From: Oscillospiraceae bacterium
GTDB taxonomy: Bacteria > Bacillota > Clostridia > Oscillospirales > CAG-272
Direction of reading: 5' to 3'
NCBI GenBank assembly: GCA_015063535.1
Contig: SVTY01000003.1
Location: 1 to 64,000 of the forward strand
DNA length: 64,000 bases
The notes under the pieces were generated by a model. The model had not been told where the DNA came from and did no database searches. It saw nothing but the letters and a program-made list of their open reading frames with translations. The position numbers and the translations under genes were made by a program. Of this stretch, positions 23,671 to 32,978 are shown in pieces (the stretch's first letter is position 1; every line of letters starts with the position of its first letter).

Positions 23671-26604
23671 ATGCAATATTCATTGGGAATTGATATCGGT
23701 TCCACCACGGTCAAAACGGTTTTGATCGGGGACGGGACGGTGTTATATGAGCGGTATGAGCGTCATATGTCACAGGTTCGCACCAAAACGTGGGAGCTGT
23801 TGGAGGAGATGCACCCTCTGCTGGAGGGTAAAAAATTTGCCGTTGCTCTGTCCGGCTCGGCAGGGCTGGGACTTGCCGAGGCATGCGGGATCCCCTTTGT
23901 TCAGGAGGTTTTTGCTACGGGCGAGGTGGTCAAACGCAAGGAGCCGGATGCCACGGCGGTGATCGAGCTGGGCGGAGAGGATGCCAAGATCATCTTCTTT
24001 GAGGGCGGAACCGATGAGCGAATGAACGGAAGCTGTGCCGGCGGCACAGGCGCATTTATCGACCAAATGGCAACGCTGTTAAATCTGGAGCCCGATGAGA
24101 TGGATCGGCTCAGCCTTTCCCATACCCGTATCTATCCCATTGCCTCCCGTTGCGGCGTGTTTGCCAAAACCGACATTCAGCCTCTTCTCAACCAAGGGGC
24201 GAAAAAGGAGGACGTGGCGGCAAGCATCTATCAGGCGGTGGTGAATCAGACTATTGCGGGCTTGGCTCAGGGCAGAAAGATTCGGGGCAAGGTACTCTTC
24301 CTTGGCGGACCGCTGTACTATTGCCAAGGACTGCGGGAGCGCTTCAAGGAAACTCTGAAGCTGTCCGACGAGGAGGCGATCTTCCCGGACTACGGACGGT
24401 ACGCCGTTGCGATGGGGGCCGCTCTTTATGCCGAGAAGACGGGGAGCCTTACCGATATGGATACCCTATTGGAGCAGATCAAAAGCAAGCTGAGCGTGTC
24501 GGGAAGCACCAATCGTTTGCCACCTCTGTTCGCAAGCAGAGAGGAATATGATGCGTTTCATGAGCGGCATGCCAAGGCTGATGTGGCGAAAAAAGCCATT
24601 GAGGAATACAGCGGAAAGGCATATTTGGGCATCGACTGCGGAAGCACCACCACCAAAATCGTGCTTCTGTCGGAGGATCGTGAGATCCTGTATTCCTATT
24701 ACAGCTCTAATCGGGGCAATCCTGTCGAGATCGTGCGAGAGCAGCTGACGACCGTCTATTGGCTGTGCGGTGACCGTATCCACATTGCGGGAAGTGCCGT
24801 GACGGGATATGGCGAGGAGCTGATCCGGCACGCCTTCGGAGTGGATCTCGGCGTGGTGGAGACGATCGCACACTATACTGCCGCCAAGCATTTTCTGCCC
24901 GAGGTAGACTTTATTTTGGATATCGGCGGACAGGATATCAAATGCTTCCGCATTCGGAACGGAGCTATTGACAGCATCATGCTCAATGAGGCATGCTCGT
25001 CGGGATGCGGTTCGTTTATTGAGACATTTGCCCGCTCCATGGGCTATGAGATCGACGAGTTCGCAAGCAAGGGGCTGCTCAGCCCCGCCCCCGTCAATCT
25101 GGGAAGCCGCTGTACGGTGTTTATGAATTCCTCTGTGAAGCAATCTCAGCGGGACGGAGCGACCGTGGAGGACATTTCTGCGGGGCTGTCGGTCAGCGTG
25201 GTGAAGAATGCCATCTATAAGGTCATTCGGGCAGGAAGTGCCGATGAGCTGGGCGAGCATATCGTGGTTCAGGGCGGAACCTTTTATAACGATGCCGTCC
25301 TTCGCGCCTTTGAGCAGGAGCTGGGACGGACGGTCATTCGCCCCGCCATTGCGGGGTTGATGGGTGCTTACGGTGCCGCCCTCTATTCCATGCGTGTGAA
25401 GGAAAGCACCTTGCTCGGAGCCGAGGCATTGACACAGTTTACCCATACATCCTCTTCGGCGGTCTGTAAGGGCTGTACCAACCATTGTCATCTGACCGTC
25501 AACACCTTCTCCGAGGGAAAGAAATTTATCTCGGGCAATCAGTGTCAGAAGGGACTTGGCTTGAAGGCGCAAAGCGATGAAACTCCCAATCTGCATGCGT
25601 TCAAGCGGAGCTATCTGACAGAACTTGGCGAGAAGGCTCCCGCAGACGGGGCGACACGGGGAACCGTAGGACTTCCCTTGGCATTGGGAATGTATGAGCT
25701 TTTGCCGCTGTGGCATGGAATCTTTACATCTTTGGGCTTTCGGGTGGTGCTGTCGGGGATGTCCACTAAGCGTACATACGAAAAAGGACAGTTTTCGATC
25801 CCGTCGGACACTGCCTGTTATCCTGCCAAGCTGATGCACGGACATATCGAGGAGCTGGTTGAGCGGGGCGTGGATGCCATATTTTATCCCTGCCTGTCGT
25901 ATAATATTGATGAAAAGGAATCGGACAATTACTACAATTGTCCCGTGGTGGCGTACTATTCGGAGCTGTTGGGCGGCAATATGGAATCCTTGAATGCCGT
26001 TCGGTTCCTCTACCCGTATCTGAATATCAATAGCCGTAAGGAGCTGGTGCGGGGATTGTCTCGAATGTTTACCGAGCAGCTTCCCGACCGCAAGATAGGA
26101 AAAGGCGAGATCGTCCGTGCGGTCAGACGGGGCTTTGCCGAGTATGAAGCGTATATGAATGCGGTTCGTGCGGAGGGAGAGCGTGCGCTGGCGTGGGCGA
26201 GAGCCAACGGCAAGCGGATCATGATTTTGGCGGGCCGTCCCTATCACGCCGATGCGGAGATCGGACACGGTATTGATAAGCTGGCGGTCTCTTTGGGCTT
26301 TGCGGTGGTCAGTGAGGACAGCATTTGTCAGCTTACCGAGCATCAGCCCGTCCGTGTTCTCAACCAATGGACCTACCATGCCCGCCTGTATCGGGCGGCA
26401 CGGTATGCCTCCGAGCATTCCGATACCGAGCTGGTTCAGCTTGTTTCCTTCGGATGTGGCGTGGATGCCATTACCACCGACGAGGTGCGGTCGATCTTGG
26501 AGAAGAACGGAAAATTCTATACGCAGATCAAAATTGACGAAATCACCAATTTGGGTGCTGTTCGGATCCGTCTGAGGAGCCTTGTGGGAGCCTTGGAGCA
26601 ATAA
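23671..26604 (+). CDS. tandem BadF/HgdC-type ATPase with DUF2229, acyl-CoA dehydratase activase family
   Basis: A 977-residue protein with two consecutive HgdC/BadF-type ATPase modules (about residues 1-260 and 311-570) and a C-terminal DUF2229-type region. Each ATPase module has its phosphate loop (GIDIGSTTVK; GIDCGSTTTK) and the cysteine pair that in HgdC dimers holds one [4Fe-4S] cluster (SCAGGTG with SRCGVF; ACSSGCG with SRCTVF). The C-terminal part has CxxxC-like KGCTNHCH, DTACYPA and GRPYHAD. Known activases use ATP to drive low-potential electrons into 2-hydroxyacyl-CoA dehydratases. Here the two modules could form an intramolecular dimer. The next gene probably supplies the rest of the complex. 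Substrate unknown. Confidence 0.88.
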   Translation: MQYSLGIDIGSTTVKTVLIGDGTVLYERYERHMSQVRTKTWELLEEMHPLLEGKKFAVALSGSAGLGLAEACGIPFVQEVFATGEVVKRKEPDATAVIELGGEDAKIIFFEGGTDERMNGSCAGGTGAFIDQMATLLNLEPDEMDRLSLSHTRIYPIASRCGVFAKTDIQPLLNQGAKKEDVAASIYQAVVNQTIAGLAQGRKIRGKVLFLGGPLYYCQGLRERFKETLKLSDEEAIFPDYGRYAVAMGAALYAEKTGSLTDMDTLLEQIKSKLSVSGSTNRLPPLFASREEYDAFHERHAKADVAKKAIEEYSGKAYLGIDCGSTTTKIVLLSEDREILYSYYSSNRGNPVEIVREQLTTVYWLCGDRIHIAGSAVTGYGEELIRHAFGVDLGVVETIAHYTAAKHFLPEVDFILDIGGQDIKCFRIRNGAIDSIMLNEACSSGCGSFIETFARSMGYEIDEFASKGLLSPAPVNLGSRCTVFMNSSVKQSQRDGATVEDISAGLSVSVVKNAIYKVIRAGSADELGEHIVVQGGTFYNDAVLRAFEQELGRTVIRPAIAGLMGAYGAALYSMRVKESTLLGAEALTQFTHTSSSAVCKGCTNHCHLTVNTFSEGKKFISGNQCQKGLGLKAQSDETPNLHAFKRSYLTELGEKAPADGATRGTVGLPLALGMYELLPLWHGIFTSLGFRVVLSGMSTKRTYEKGQFSIPSDTACYPAKLMHGHIEELVERGVDAIFYPCLSYNIDEKESDNYYNCPVVAYYSELLGGNMESLNAVRFLYPYLNINSRKELVRGLSRMFTEQLPDRKIGKGEIVRAVRRGFAEYEAYMNAVRAEGERALAWARANGKRIMILAGRPYHADAEIGHGIDKLAVSLGFAVVSEDSICQLTEHQPVRVLNQWTYHARLYRAARYASEHSDTELVQLVSFGCGVDAITTDEVRSILEKNGKFYTQIKIDEITNLGAVRIRLRSLVGALEQ

Positions 26605-26623
26605 TCGGAAAAGGAGGAAGCCA

Positions 26624-27871
26624 ATGAAAAAAAAGGAGCAGAACTATATTCCCTTCACGGAGGAAATGAAAAAGGACTATACCGTTTTGGTTCCCAATAT
26701 GCTGCCCATGCATTTTACGCTGATCTGTAAGGTCTTTCGGAATTTCGGCATTCGGGCAGAGCTTTTGACCACACAGGGGCAGGCAATCAAGGATACCGGC
26801 TTGAAATATACCCACAATGACACCTGTTATCCTGCCATTTTGGTGATCGGTCAGTTCTTGGATGCCCTGCAAAGCGGAAAATACGATCCGCATAAAACGG
26901 CACTGATCATGTTTCAGACCGGCGGCGGATGTCGGGCATCCAACTATATCAATCTGATCCGCAAGGCATTGGAGAAGGCAGGGTATGGATATGTTCCCGT
27001 GATCTCCATGAGCCTTTCGGGGCTGGAGCATCATCCGGGCTTTCGAATGTCGGTTCCCATGGTTCGGCGTTTGATGTATGCGGTGCTGTATGCCGACCTG
27101 CTGATGCTGTTGCGGAACCAATGTCGCCCGTATGAGATCCACTGCGGGGAGAGTGAGGCATTGGCGCAGAAATGGACCGACCGTTTGGCAAAGGAAATGG
27201 ATACGGGCAACCGTATCTCTTATCGGAAGGTAAAGGAAAATTACCGTAAGATATTGCAGGACTTTGATCGGATCCCCCGTGCCGAGATCAAAAAGGTACG
27301 GGTGGGGATCGTGGGAGAGATCTTTGTCAAGTATTCTCCCTTGGCAAATAACAGCTTAGAGGAGTTCCTTGTCAAGGAGGGCGCCGAGGTAACGGTTCCC
27401 GGGCTGTTGGATTTTTGCCTGTACTGTGTGTACAACAATTTGACAGACACCAAGCTGTTGGGGCGGAATAAGGGAGTATATCCGCTGTACCGTATTGCTT
27501 ATCGGTTTTTCTTGGGCAAGCAACAGGATCTGATCGACATAATCGAAGAAGAAACCGAATTCGATCCGCCTACAAGCTTTGAGCATACCGTGTCCTTGGT
27601 ACGGGGCTATATCGGCATCGGCGCCAAAATGGGAGAAGGGTGGCTCTTGACCGCCGAAATGCTGGAGCTGGCGGATAAGGGAATTAAAAATATTGTTTGT
27701 ACCCAGCCCTTCGGGTGTCTGCCCAATCATATTTGCGGAAAGGGCATGATGCGCCCTATTAAGGAAAAAAATCCCGATATCAATATCGTTGCCATTGACT
27801 ATGATGCGGGAGCGACTGCGGTCAATCAGGAAAACAGGCTGAAGCTGATGCTGGCAAACAGCAAGGATTGA
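26624..27871 (+). CDS. 2-hydroxyacyl-CoA dehydratase-like partner of the tandem activase
   Basis: A 415-residue protein starting at an ATG 19 bases after the activase stop, with AAGGAGG upstream. Motifs include HNDTCYPA, GGGCRASNYI and PFGCLPNHICGKG, cysteine-containing stretches typical of the 2-hydroxyacyl-CoA dehydratase-like/DUF2229 superfamily. In related Clostridia the two parts are, to my knowledge, often one chain of about 1,400 residues; here they are separate genes in different frames, each with a ribosome site, so this is a true split and not a simple frameshift. It probably receives electrons from the activase. Reaction unknown. Confidence 0.85.
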   Translation: MKKKEQNYIPFTEEMKKDYTVLVPNMLPMHFTLICKVFRNFGIRAELLTTQGQAIKDTGLKYTHNDTCYPAILVIGQFLDALQSGKYDPHKTALIMFQTGGGCRASNYINLIRKALEKAGYGYVPVISMSLSGLEHHPGFRMSVPMVRRLMYAVLYADLLMLLRNQCRPYEIHCGESEALAQKWTDRLAKEMDTGNRISYRKVKENYRKILQDFDRIPRAEIKKVRVGIVGEIFVKYSPLANNSLEEFLVKEGAEVTVPGLLDFCLYCVYNNLTDTKLLGRNKGVYPLYRIAYRFFLGKQQDLIDIIEEETEFDPPTSFEHTVSLVRGYIGIGAKMGEGWLLTAEMLELADKGIKNIVCTQPFGCLPNHICGKGMMRPIKEKNPDINIVAIDYDAGATAVNQENRLKLMLANSKD

Positions 27872-27898
27872 CGATCAAAGGAGTAGAGAATTAAACCA

Positions 27899-28486
27899 AT
27901 GTGGAACGGAATGTTTTTCTTCAGCAGTGTCTTACTGGGGATCGGACTTGCGATGGATGCCTTTTCGGTTTCCTTGGCAAACGGCTTGCATGAGCCGCAT
28001 ATGAAAAAGGGAAAAGCCTGCGGCGTTGCGGGGATTTTTGCCTTCTTTCAATTTTTAATGCCGTTGCTCGGATGGCTGTGTGTCCATAATTTTGTCAAGC
28101 TGTTTTGCTCCTTTGAGCCATTTATTCCGTGGATTGCTTTGCTTCTGCTGGTGTTCATCGGCGGAAAGATGCTGGTGGAGGGCATTCGGCACAAAGAATC
28201 GGAACAGGAAGCGCCGAAGGCGGGACTTTGGGGACTTTTGGTACAGGGGATCGCTACCTCCATTGATGCTCTTTCGGTCGGCTTTACGATTGCCGACTAT
28301 GACGGGCTTCATGCCCTTGTGTGCGGGCTGTTGATTGCAGCGGTGACCTTCGTGATCTGCCTGTGCGGCGTGTATCTTGGCAAAAAAATGGGCATGCAGC
28401 TGGCAGGCAGAGCCTCAATTTTGGGAGGAAGCATTCTGATCGTGATCGGAATTGTGATCTTCCTTCGGGGCATGCTTGGACGGTAA
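27899..28486 (+). CDS. mntP: manganese efflux pump MntP
   Basis: A 195-residue membrane protein with six hydrophobic helices. The family motif GLAMDAFSVSLANG lies in helix 1, and a second related half has SIDALSVGFTI, giving the paired acidic residues used in Mn2+ transport. It exports Mn2+ from the cytosol. The ATG at 27899 is about 16 bases after GGAG; an alternative ATG lies four codons further on. It follows the dehydratase-like gene by 27 bases. No yybP-ykoY riboswitch is seen before it. Confidence 0.92.
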   Translation: MWNGMFFFSSVLLGIGLAMDAFSVSLANGLHEPHMKKGKACGVAGIFAFFQFLMPLLGWLCVHNFVKLFCSFEPFIPWIALLLLVFIGGKMLVEGIRHKESEQEAPKAGLWGLLVQGIATSIDALSVGFTIADYDGLHALVCGLLIAAVTFVICLCGVYLGKKMGMQLAGRASILGGSILIVIGIVIFLRGMLGR

Positions 28487-28525
28487 AGGTGCCATGACAA
28501 GAACGGTAAGCGGGAGAATGACACA

Positions 28526-28999
28526 ATGAAATACTATGTCAAACAACATATTTTTACATGGGGCGACCGATTTTCGATCTACGACGAGTATGGCAACGAA
28601 TGCTTTTATGCGCAGGGAGAGGTATTTTCCTTCGGAAAGAAGCTGCATTTGCTGGATCTTGCGGGCAGAGAGCTTGCCTTCATTTATGAGAAGGTATTTT
28701 CATGGGCGCCGCGGTATTTTATCAATCGGGGCGGCAGAGATATAGCCGAGGTAGTGAAGAAGTTCTCCTTCTTTCAGCAGGACTATGTGATCGATGGCTT
28801 GGGATGGTCGGTCAGCGGCGACTTCTTTTCTCGGGAATTTGAGGTGTACAGCGGGGTTAATCCCATCGCACGGGTACGAAGAGAATGGTTCACGCTGGGA
28901 GATGCCTATTCCATCGACATCGACCCATATGCGGACGAGGTAACGGCATTGGCGGTTGTTTTAGTTATCGATGCAGTCTTTTCAGATCAAAGAAGCTGA
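28526..28999 (+). CDS. LURP-one-related (LOR/DUF567) family protein
   Basis: A 157-residue protein with the repeated short beta-strand pattern of the LURP-one-related/YxjI family (KQHIFTWGDRFSIYDEYGNE at the start, later VYSGVNPIARVRREW). The fold is a Tubby-like barrel whose bacterial role is unknown. No membrane helix is seen except a weak hydrophobic C-terminus. It is last in the transcript before a pair of terminators. Confidence 0.82.
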   Translation: MKYYVKQHIFTWGDRFSIYDEYGNECFYAQGEVFSFGKKLHLLDLAGRELAFIYEKVFSWAPRYFINRGGRDIAEVVKKFSFFQQDYVIDGLGWSVSGDFFSREFEVYSGVNPIARVRREWFTLGDAYSIDIDPYADEVTALAVVLVIDAVFSDQRS

Positions 29000-29007
29000 C
29001 TAAAAAC

Positions 29008-29034
29008 TGCCTTTGCCCATTGGGCAAAGGCAGG
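29008..29034 (+). terminator. terminator after the LOR gene
   Basis: CTGCCTTTGCCC and GGCAAAGGCAG pair around a 4-base loop, followed by GAAAAAA. A second hairpin comes shortly after. Confidence 0.65.
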
Positions 29035-29060
29035 AAAAAAGAGATTTATACGAATATGCT

Positions 29061-29107
29061 ACCTGCTTTTACAGTATCGTATGATGCTGTAAAGGCAGGT
29101 GTTTTTT
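29061..29107 (+). terminator. second terminator after the LOR gene
   Basis: ACCTGCTTTTACAG with CTGTAAAGGCAGGT (inner ATC/GAT pairs too), followed by GTTTTTT. Two terminators in a row separate this plus-strand unit from the convergent PFOR gene. Confidence 0.75.
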
Positions 29108-29127
29108 ATAGAAAAAAGCAGGAAAAA

Positions 29128-29159
29128 CCAAAAAGCCACCCATATGGGTGGCTTTTTGG
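29128..29159 (-). terminator. intrinsic terminator of the PFOR gene
   Basis: Perfect inverted repeat CCAAAAAGCCACCC / GGGTGGCTTTTTGG around ATAT, 10 bases beyond the PFOR stop. It should act in both directions. Confidence 0.85.
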
Positions 29160-29168
29160 TATGTTGTC

Positions 29169-32100
29169 TTACTTGTACAGCTCGGACATCTTCTGAAGTC
29201 TGTCGTACTTTGCCTTGGCGTTTTCTTCGCCCTTGGCAAAGAGGGTCTCTGCCTTCTCGGGGAAGGACTGAACCAGACGAGCGTAACGGGTTTCGGACTT
29301 GATGAAGTCTACATAGTTTGCGGTAGGCTCCTTGGAGTCGATGGTCAGCTTGTTCTCGGTCTTGGTGGGATCGTAGCGGAACATCTGCCAGTAGCCTGCA
29401 TCCACTGCCTTCTTCATTTCGAGCTGGCAGTTCTGCATACCGCCCTTGACACCGTGCATCTCACAGGGAGCATAGCCGATGATCAGGGAAGGTCCGTGAT
29501 AAGCCTCAGCCTCAGTGAGTGCCTTGAGAAGCTGGTTCATGTCGGCGCCCATAGCGACCTGTGCTACATAGACATAGCCGTAGGACATGGCGATCTGTGC
29601 CAGATCCTTCTTGCCGATCGCCTTGCCTGCTGCGGCAAACTGAGCGACCTGACCGATCTGAGAAGCCTTGGATGCCTGTCCGCCGGTGTTGGAGTAGACC
29701 TCGGTATCGAATACCATCACGTTGACATCCTCGCCGGAAGCCAGTACGTGGTCCAAACCGCCAAATCCGATGTCGTAAGCCCATCCGTCACCGCCGAAGA
29801 TCCACACGGACTTCTTGGAGAGGTAATCCTTCTCGGCAAGAATTGCGGGTGCGGTGGGACAGCCTGCGGCGGCTGCCTTTTCAAGCTCAGCGACCAAAGC
29901 CTTGGTAGCGGCTTCGTTTGCCTTGCCGTCATCCTTGGTATCAAGGTAAGCCTTAGCGGCTGCCTTGAACTCGTCGGAGGCCTTGTCGGATTCTGCCATT
30001 TCGGCAACCTTTCCGATCAGCTTCTCGCGGATGGTCTTCTGACCCAGTGCCATACCCAGACCGTGCTCGGCGTTGTCCTCAAACAGGGAGTTCGCCCAAG
30101 CGGGACCCTTGCCGGATTCCTTGTTGACGGTGTAGGGAGTTGCGGGAGCGGAGCCACCCCAAATGGAGGAGCATCCGGTTGCGTTGGAGATATACATTCT
30201 CTCGCCGAACAGCTGTGTGATCAAACGAGCGTAAGAGGTCTCGGCACATCCTGCACAGGAGCCGGAGAATTCGAGCAAAGGCTGCTTGAACTGGCTTCCC
30301 TTGACGGTTGCATTGATCAACTCGGGCTTTTCGGATACGTTGGCAACGGCGTAGTCGAATGCCGCCTGCTGATCCAGCTGGGTTGCCAGAGGAACCATTT
30401 CGATGGCGACCTGCGTACCCTTGGTTTTTGCCATTTCGGAAACCTTACAAGCCTTTACGCAGAGGGTACAGCCCATACAGTCGAGGGGAGATACCGCCAT
30501 GGTGTACTTGTAGTTGGTCTTGATTACGGGCTTTGCGGTGAACTTGGTTACCGCAGGAGCGTTTGCTGCCTCCTCTTCGGTCATAGCGAAGGGACGGATC
30601 GCTGCGTGAGGACATACGAAAGCGCAGTTGTTACACTGTACGCATGCTTCGGGATGCCATACGGGAACGGTTACGGCAACGCCTCTCTTCTCGTAAGCGG
30701 CAGAGCCCTGCGGGAAGGTACCGTCCTCCATGCCCTTAAAGGCGGAAACGGGGAGCTTGTCACCGTTCATCATGGAAACGGGCTTTACAATGGTGTTGAC
30801 GAAATCAACGAGATCTGCTCTGTCACCGGTTGCCTGTTCGGCGGTATCGGTGGCATCTGCGTTTGCCCACTCGGCAGGAACCTTGACTTCAACGATGGCA
30901 TCACGGCCGGCGTCGATTGCCTTGTAGTTCATTTCAACTACAGCCTCGCCCTTCTTCATATAGGACTTCTTTGCCATGTACTTCATGTACTCGACAGCCT
31001 CGTCGATGGGCATGATGTTTGCCAGCGCAAAGAAAGCGGACTGAAGAATGGTGTTGGTTCTCTTGCCCATACCGATCTCGATTGCCTTGTCGATGGCGTT
31101 GACGGTGTAGAACTTGATGTTGTTCTCGGCGATGTACTTCTTCACGTCGCCGGGCAGGTTTTTATCCAGCTCCTCGGCATTCCACTGACAGTTCAGAAGG
31201 AAGGTGCCGCCGGGCTTTACATCGTTGACGATCTTGTAGCCCTTCAGGATGTAGGAAGGATTGTGGCAGGCAACAAAGTTTGCCTTGGTGATGTAGTAAG
31301 GAGACTTGATGGGCTTGTCACCGAATCTCAGGTGAGAAATGGTTACGCCGCCGGTCTTCTTGGAGTCATACTGGAAGTATGCCTGAATGAACTTGTCGGT
31401 GTGGTCACCGATGATCTTGATGGAGTTCTTGTTGGCACCGACGGTTCCGTCTCCGCCCAGACCCCAGAACTTGCAGGCAATGGTTCCCTCGGGAGCCGTG
31501 TCGGGAGCGACCTTTTCGTCCAGAGACAACCCGGTCACGTCGTCCACGATACCGATGGTAAAGCCGTTCTTGGGCTCGTCTGCATTCAGATTTTCATAGA
31601 CAGCAAAAATGGAAGAAGGAGGAGTATCCTTGGATCCCAGACCGTAACGGCCGCCGACGATCTTTGCGGTGCAGCCGTTGGTTGCGAGAGCGGTAACCAC
31701 ATCGAGGTACAGAGGCTCGCCCAAAGCACCGGGCTCCTTGGTTCTGTCGAGAACGGCAATTTTCTTGACGGTCTTGGGAAGAACCTCAAGCAGCTTTGCG
31801 GGAACGAAGGGTCTGTACAGGCGAACCTTGATAAGACCGACCTTCTCGCCCTTTGCCAGCATGTAGTCGATGACTTCCTCAGCTACATCGCAGATCGAGC
31901 CCATCGCAACGATGACTCTCTCGGCATCGGGTGCGCCGTAGTAGTTGAAGAGCTTGTAATCGGTACCGATCTTCTCGTTGACCTTGTCCATGTACTCCTC
32001 AACGATAGCCGGAAGCGCATCGTAGTAGGGGTTGCAGGACTCTCTGTGCTGGAAGAAGATATCGCCGTTTTCAGCGGAGCCGCGGAGAACGGGATGCTCG

Positions 32101-32735
32101 GGGTTGATGGCACGGGCACGGAATGCGGCGATGGCATCCTTGTCCACCATCTCCTCCAGATCCTTGTAATCCCAAACCTCGATCTTCTGGATCTCGTGAG
32201 AGGTACGGAAGCCGTCGAAGAAGTTCACGAAGGGAACACGTCCCTTAATGGTGGACAGATGAGCGACAGCGCCCAAGTCCATGACCTCCTGAGGGTTAGA
32301 GCCTGCCATCATGGCAAAGCCGGTCTGACGGCAAGCGTATACGTCGGAGTGGTCACCGAAAATGTTCAGGGCGTGAGAAGCCACGCAACGAGCCGAAACA
32401 TGGATGACGCAGGGGAGAAGCTCACCGGCGATCTTGTACATGTTGGGGATCATGAGAAGCAGACCCTGCGATGCGGTGTAGGTCGTGGTGAGAGCGCCTG
32501 CTGCGAGAGAGCCGTGAACGGTACCTGCGGCACCTGCTTCGGACTGCATCTCCATCACCTTGACGTTCTCGCCCATAATGTTCTTCAATCCGCCGGCGGA
32601 CCAAGCATCGGTAAGCTCAGCCATCACGGAAGAAGGCGTAATAGGATAGATTGCGGCAACCTCGGTAAACGCATAGGATACATGCGCCGCCGCGGTATTA
32701 CCGTCCATGGATTGTTTTTTTCTTTCAATAGCCAT
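29169..32735 (-). CDS. nifJ: pyruvate:ferredoxin (flavodoxin) oxidoreductase
   Basis: Oxidises pyruvate with CoA to acetyl-CoA, CO2 and reduced ferredoxin, the central catabolic step of this anaerobe. The single 1,188-residue chain has all domains: N-terminal TPP-associated domain (YPITPSS), CoA-binding middle, an 8-cysteine ferredoxin domain (CVQCNNCAFVCP; CMGCTLCVKACK), and a C-terminal TPP domain (GGDGWAYDIGFGG, EVYSNTGGQ). Start at 32735 after TGGAGGAAT; an upstream in-frame ATG adds 13 residues without homology. Reduced ferredoxin from this enzyme could also serve the radical-SAM activases. Confidence 0.97.
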   Translation of the reverse strand: MAIERKKQSMDGNTAAAHVSYAFTEVAAIYPITPSSVMAELTDAWSAGGLKNIMGENVKVMEMQSEAGAAGTVHGSLAAGALTTTYTASQGLLLMIPNMYKIAGELLPCVIHVSARCVASHALNIFGDHSDVYACRQTGFAMMAGSNPQEVMDLGAVAHLSTIKGRVPFVNFFDGFRTSHEIQKIEVWDYKDLEEMVDKDAIAAFRARAINPEHPVLRGSAENGDIFFQHRESCNPYYDALPAIVEEYMDKVNEKIGTDYKLFNYYGAPDAERVIVAMGSICDVAEEVIDYMLAKGEKVGLIKVRLYRPFVPAKLLEVLPKTVKKIAVLDRTKEPGALGEPLYLDVVTALATNGCTAKIVGGRYGLGSKDTPPSSIFAVYENLNADEPKNGFTIGIVDDVTGLSLDEKVAPDTAPEGTIACKFWGLGGDGTVGANKNSIKIIGDHTDKFIQAYFQYDSKKTGGVTISHLRFGDKPIKSPYYITKANFVACHNPSYILKGYKIVNDVKPGGTFLLNCQWNAEELDKNLPGDVKKYIAENNIKFYTVNAIDKAIEIGMGKRTNTILQSAFFALANIMPIDEAVEYMKYMAKKSYMKKGEAVVEMNYKAIDAGRDAIVEVKVPAEWANADATDTAEQATGDRADLVDFVNTIVKPVSMMNGDKLPVSAFKGMEDGTFPQGSAAYEKRGVAVTVPVWHPEACVQCNNCAFVCPHAAIRPFAMTEEEAANAPAVTKFTAKPVIKTNYKYTMAVSPLDCMGCTLCVKACKVSEMAKTKGTQVAIEMVPLATQLDQQAAFDYAVANVSEKPELINATVKGSQFKQPLLEFSGSCAGCAETSYARLITQLFGERMYISNATGCSSIWGGSAPATPYTVNKESGKGPAWANSLFEDNAEHGLGMALGQKTIREKLIGKVAEMAESDKASDEFKAAAKAYLDTKDDGKANEAATKALVAELEKAAAAGCPTAPAILAEKDYLSKKSVWIFGGDGWAYDIGFGGLDHVLASGEDVNVMVFDTEVYSNTGGQASKASQIGQVAQFAAAGKAIGKKDLAQIAMSYGYVYVAQVAMGADMNQLLKALTEAEAYHGPSLIIGYAPCEMHGVKGGMQNCQLEMKKAVDAGYWQMFRYDPTKTENKLTIDSKEPTANYVDFIKSETRYARLVQSFPEKAETLFAKGEENAKAKYDRLQKMSELYK

Positions 32736-32779
32736 GTTGAGATTCCTCCATATATATAATAAATTTTTTACCACCTAAT

Positions 32780-32808
32780 ATGATACCACAAAATCGGCGA
32801 GAAGTAAA
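32780..32808 (-). promoter_or_regulatory. promoter of the PFOR gene
   Basis: Minus-strand TTTACT (32808-32803), 17-base spacer ending TGG, TATCAT (32785-32780). The extended -10 may compensate for the weak -35. Confidence 0.6.
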
Positions 32809-32938
32809 GAGATATTGTTAAATTTTTTGCAAAAGAAAACGACATTTTTTGAAAATTCGGGATAGGTCGGCAGAAAACAGCAAACAACAAGGAAGATTTA
32901 ACATTTTTTAGAAAAATTATTATAATCAAACGATCAAA

Positions 32939-32973
32939 AGCCGACGGCTCGGAAAAGCTCCGAGCCGTCGGCT
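32939..32973 (-). terminator. terminator of the GH13 gene
   Basis: A 15-base perfect stem, AGCCGACGGCTCGGA with TCCGAGCCGTCGGCT, 5 bases after the stop at 32979, followed on the minus strand by TTTT. Very stable. Confidence 0.8.
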
Positions 32974-32978
32974 GGCTG

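Noticed and set aside
24466..26601. A 711-codon minus-strand frame
   Set aside because: Antisense of the tandem activase gene, with no recognisable domain; all conserved motifs lie on the plus strand.
27872..27898. A manganese riboswitch before mntP
   Set aside because: Only 27 bases separate mntP from the preceding gene, too short for the yybP-ykoY element.
29148..32759. A 1,203-codon open frame on the plus strand opposite the PFOR gene
   Set aside because: It is the exact antisense of a highly biased, highly expressed gene; its product is low in motif content and has no domain, promoter or ribosome site. Long antisense frames like this arise from codon bias.
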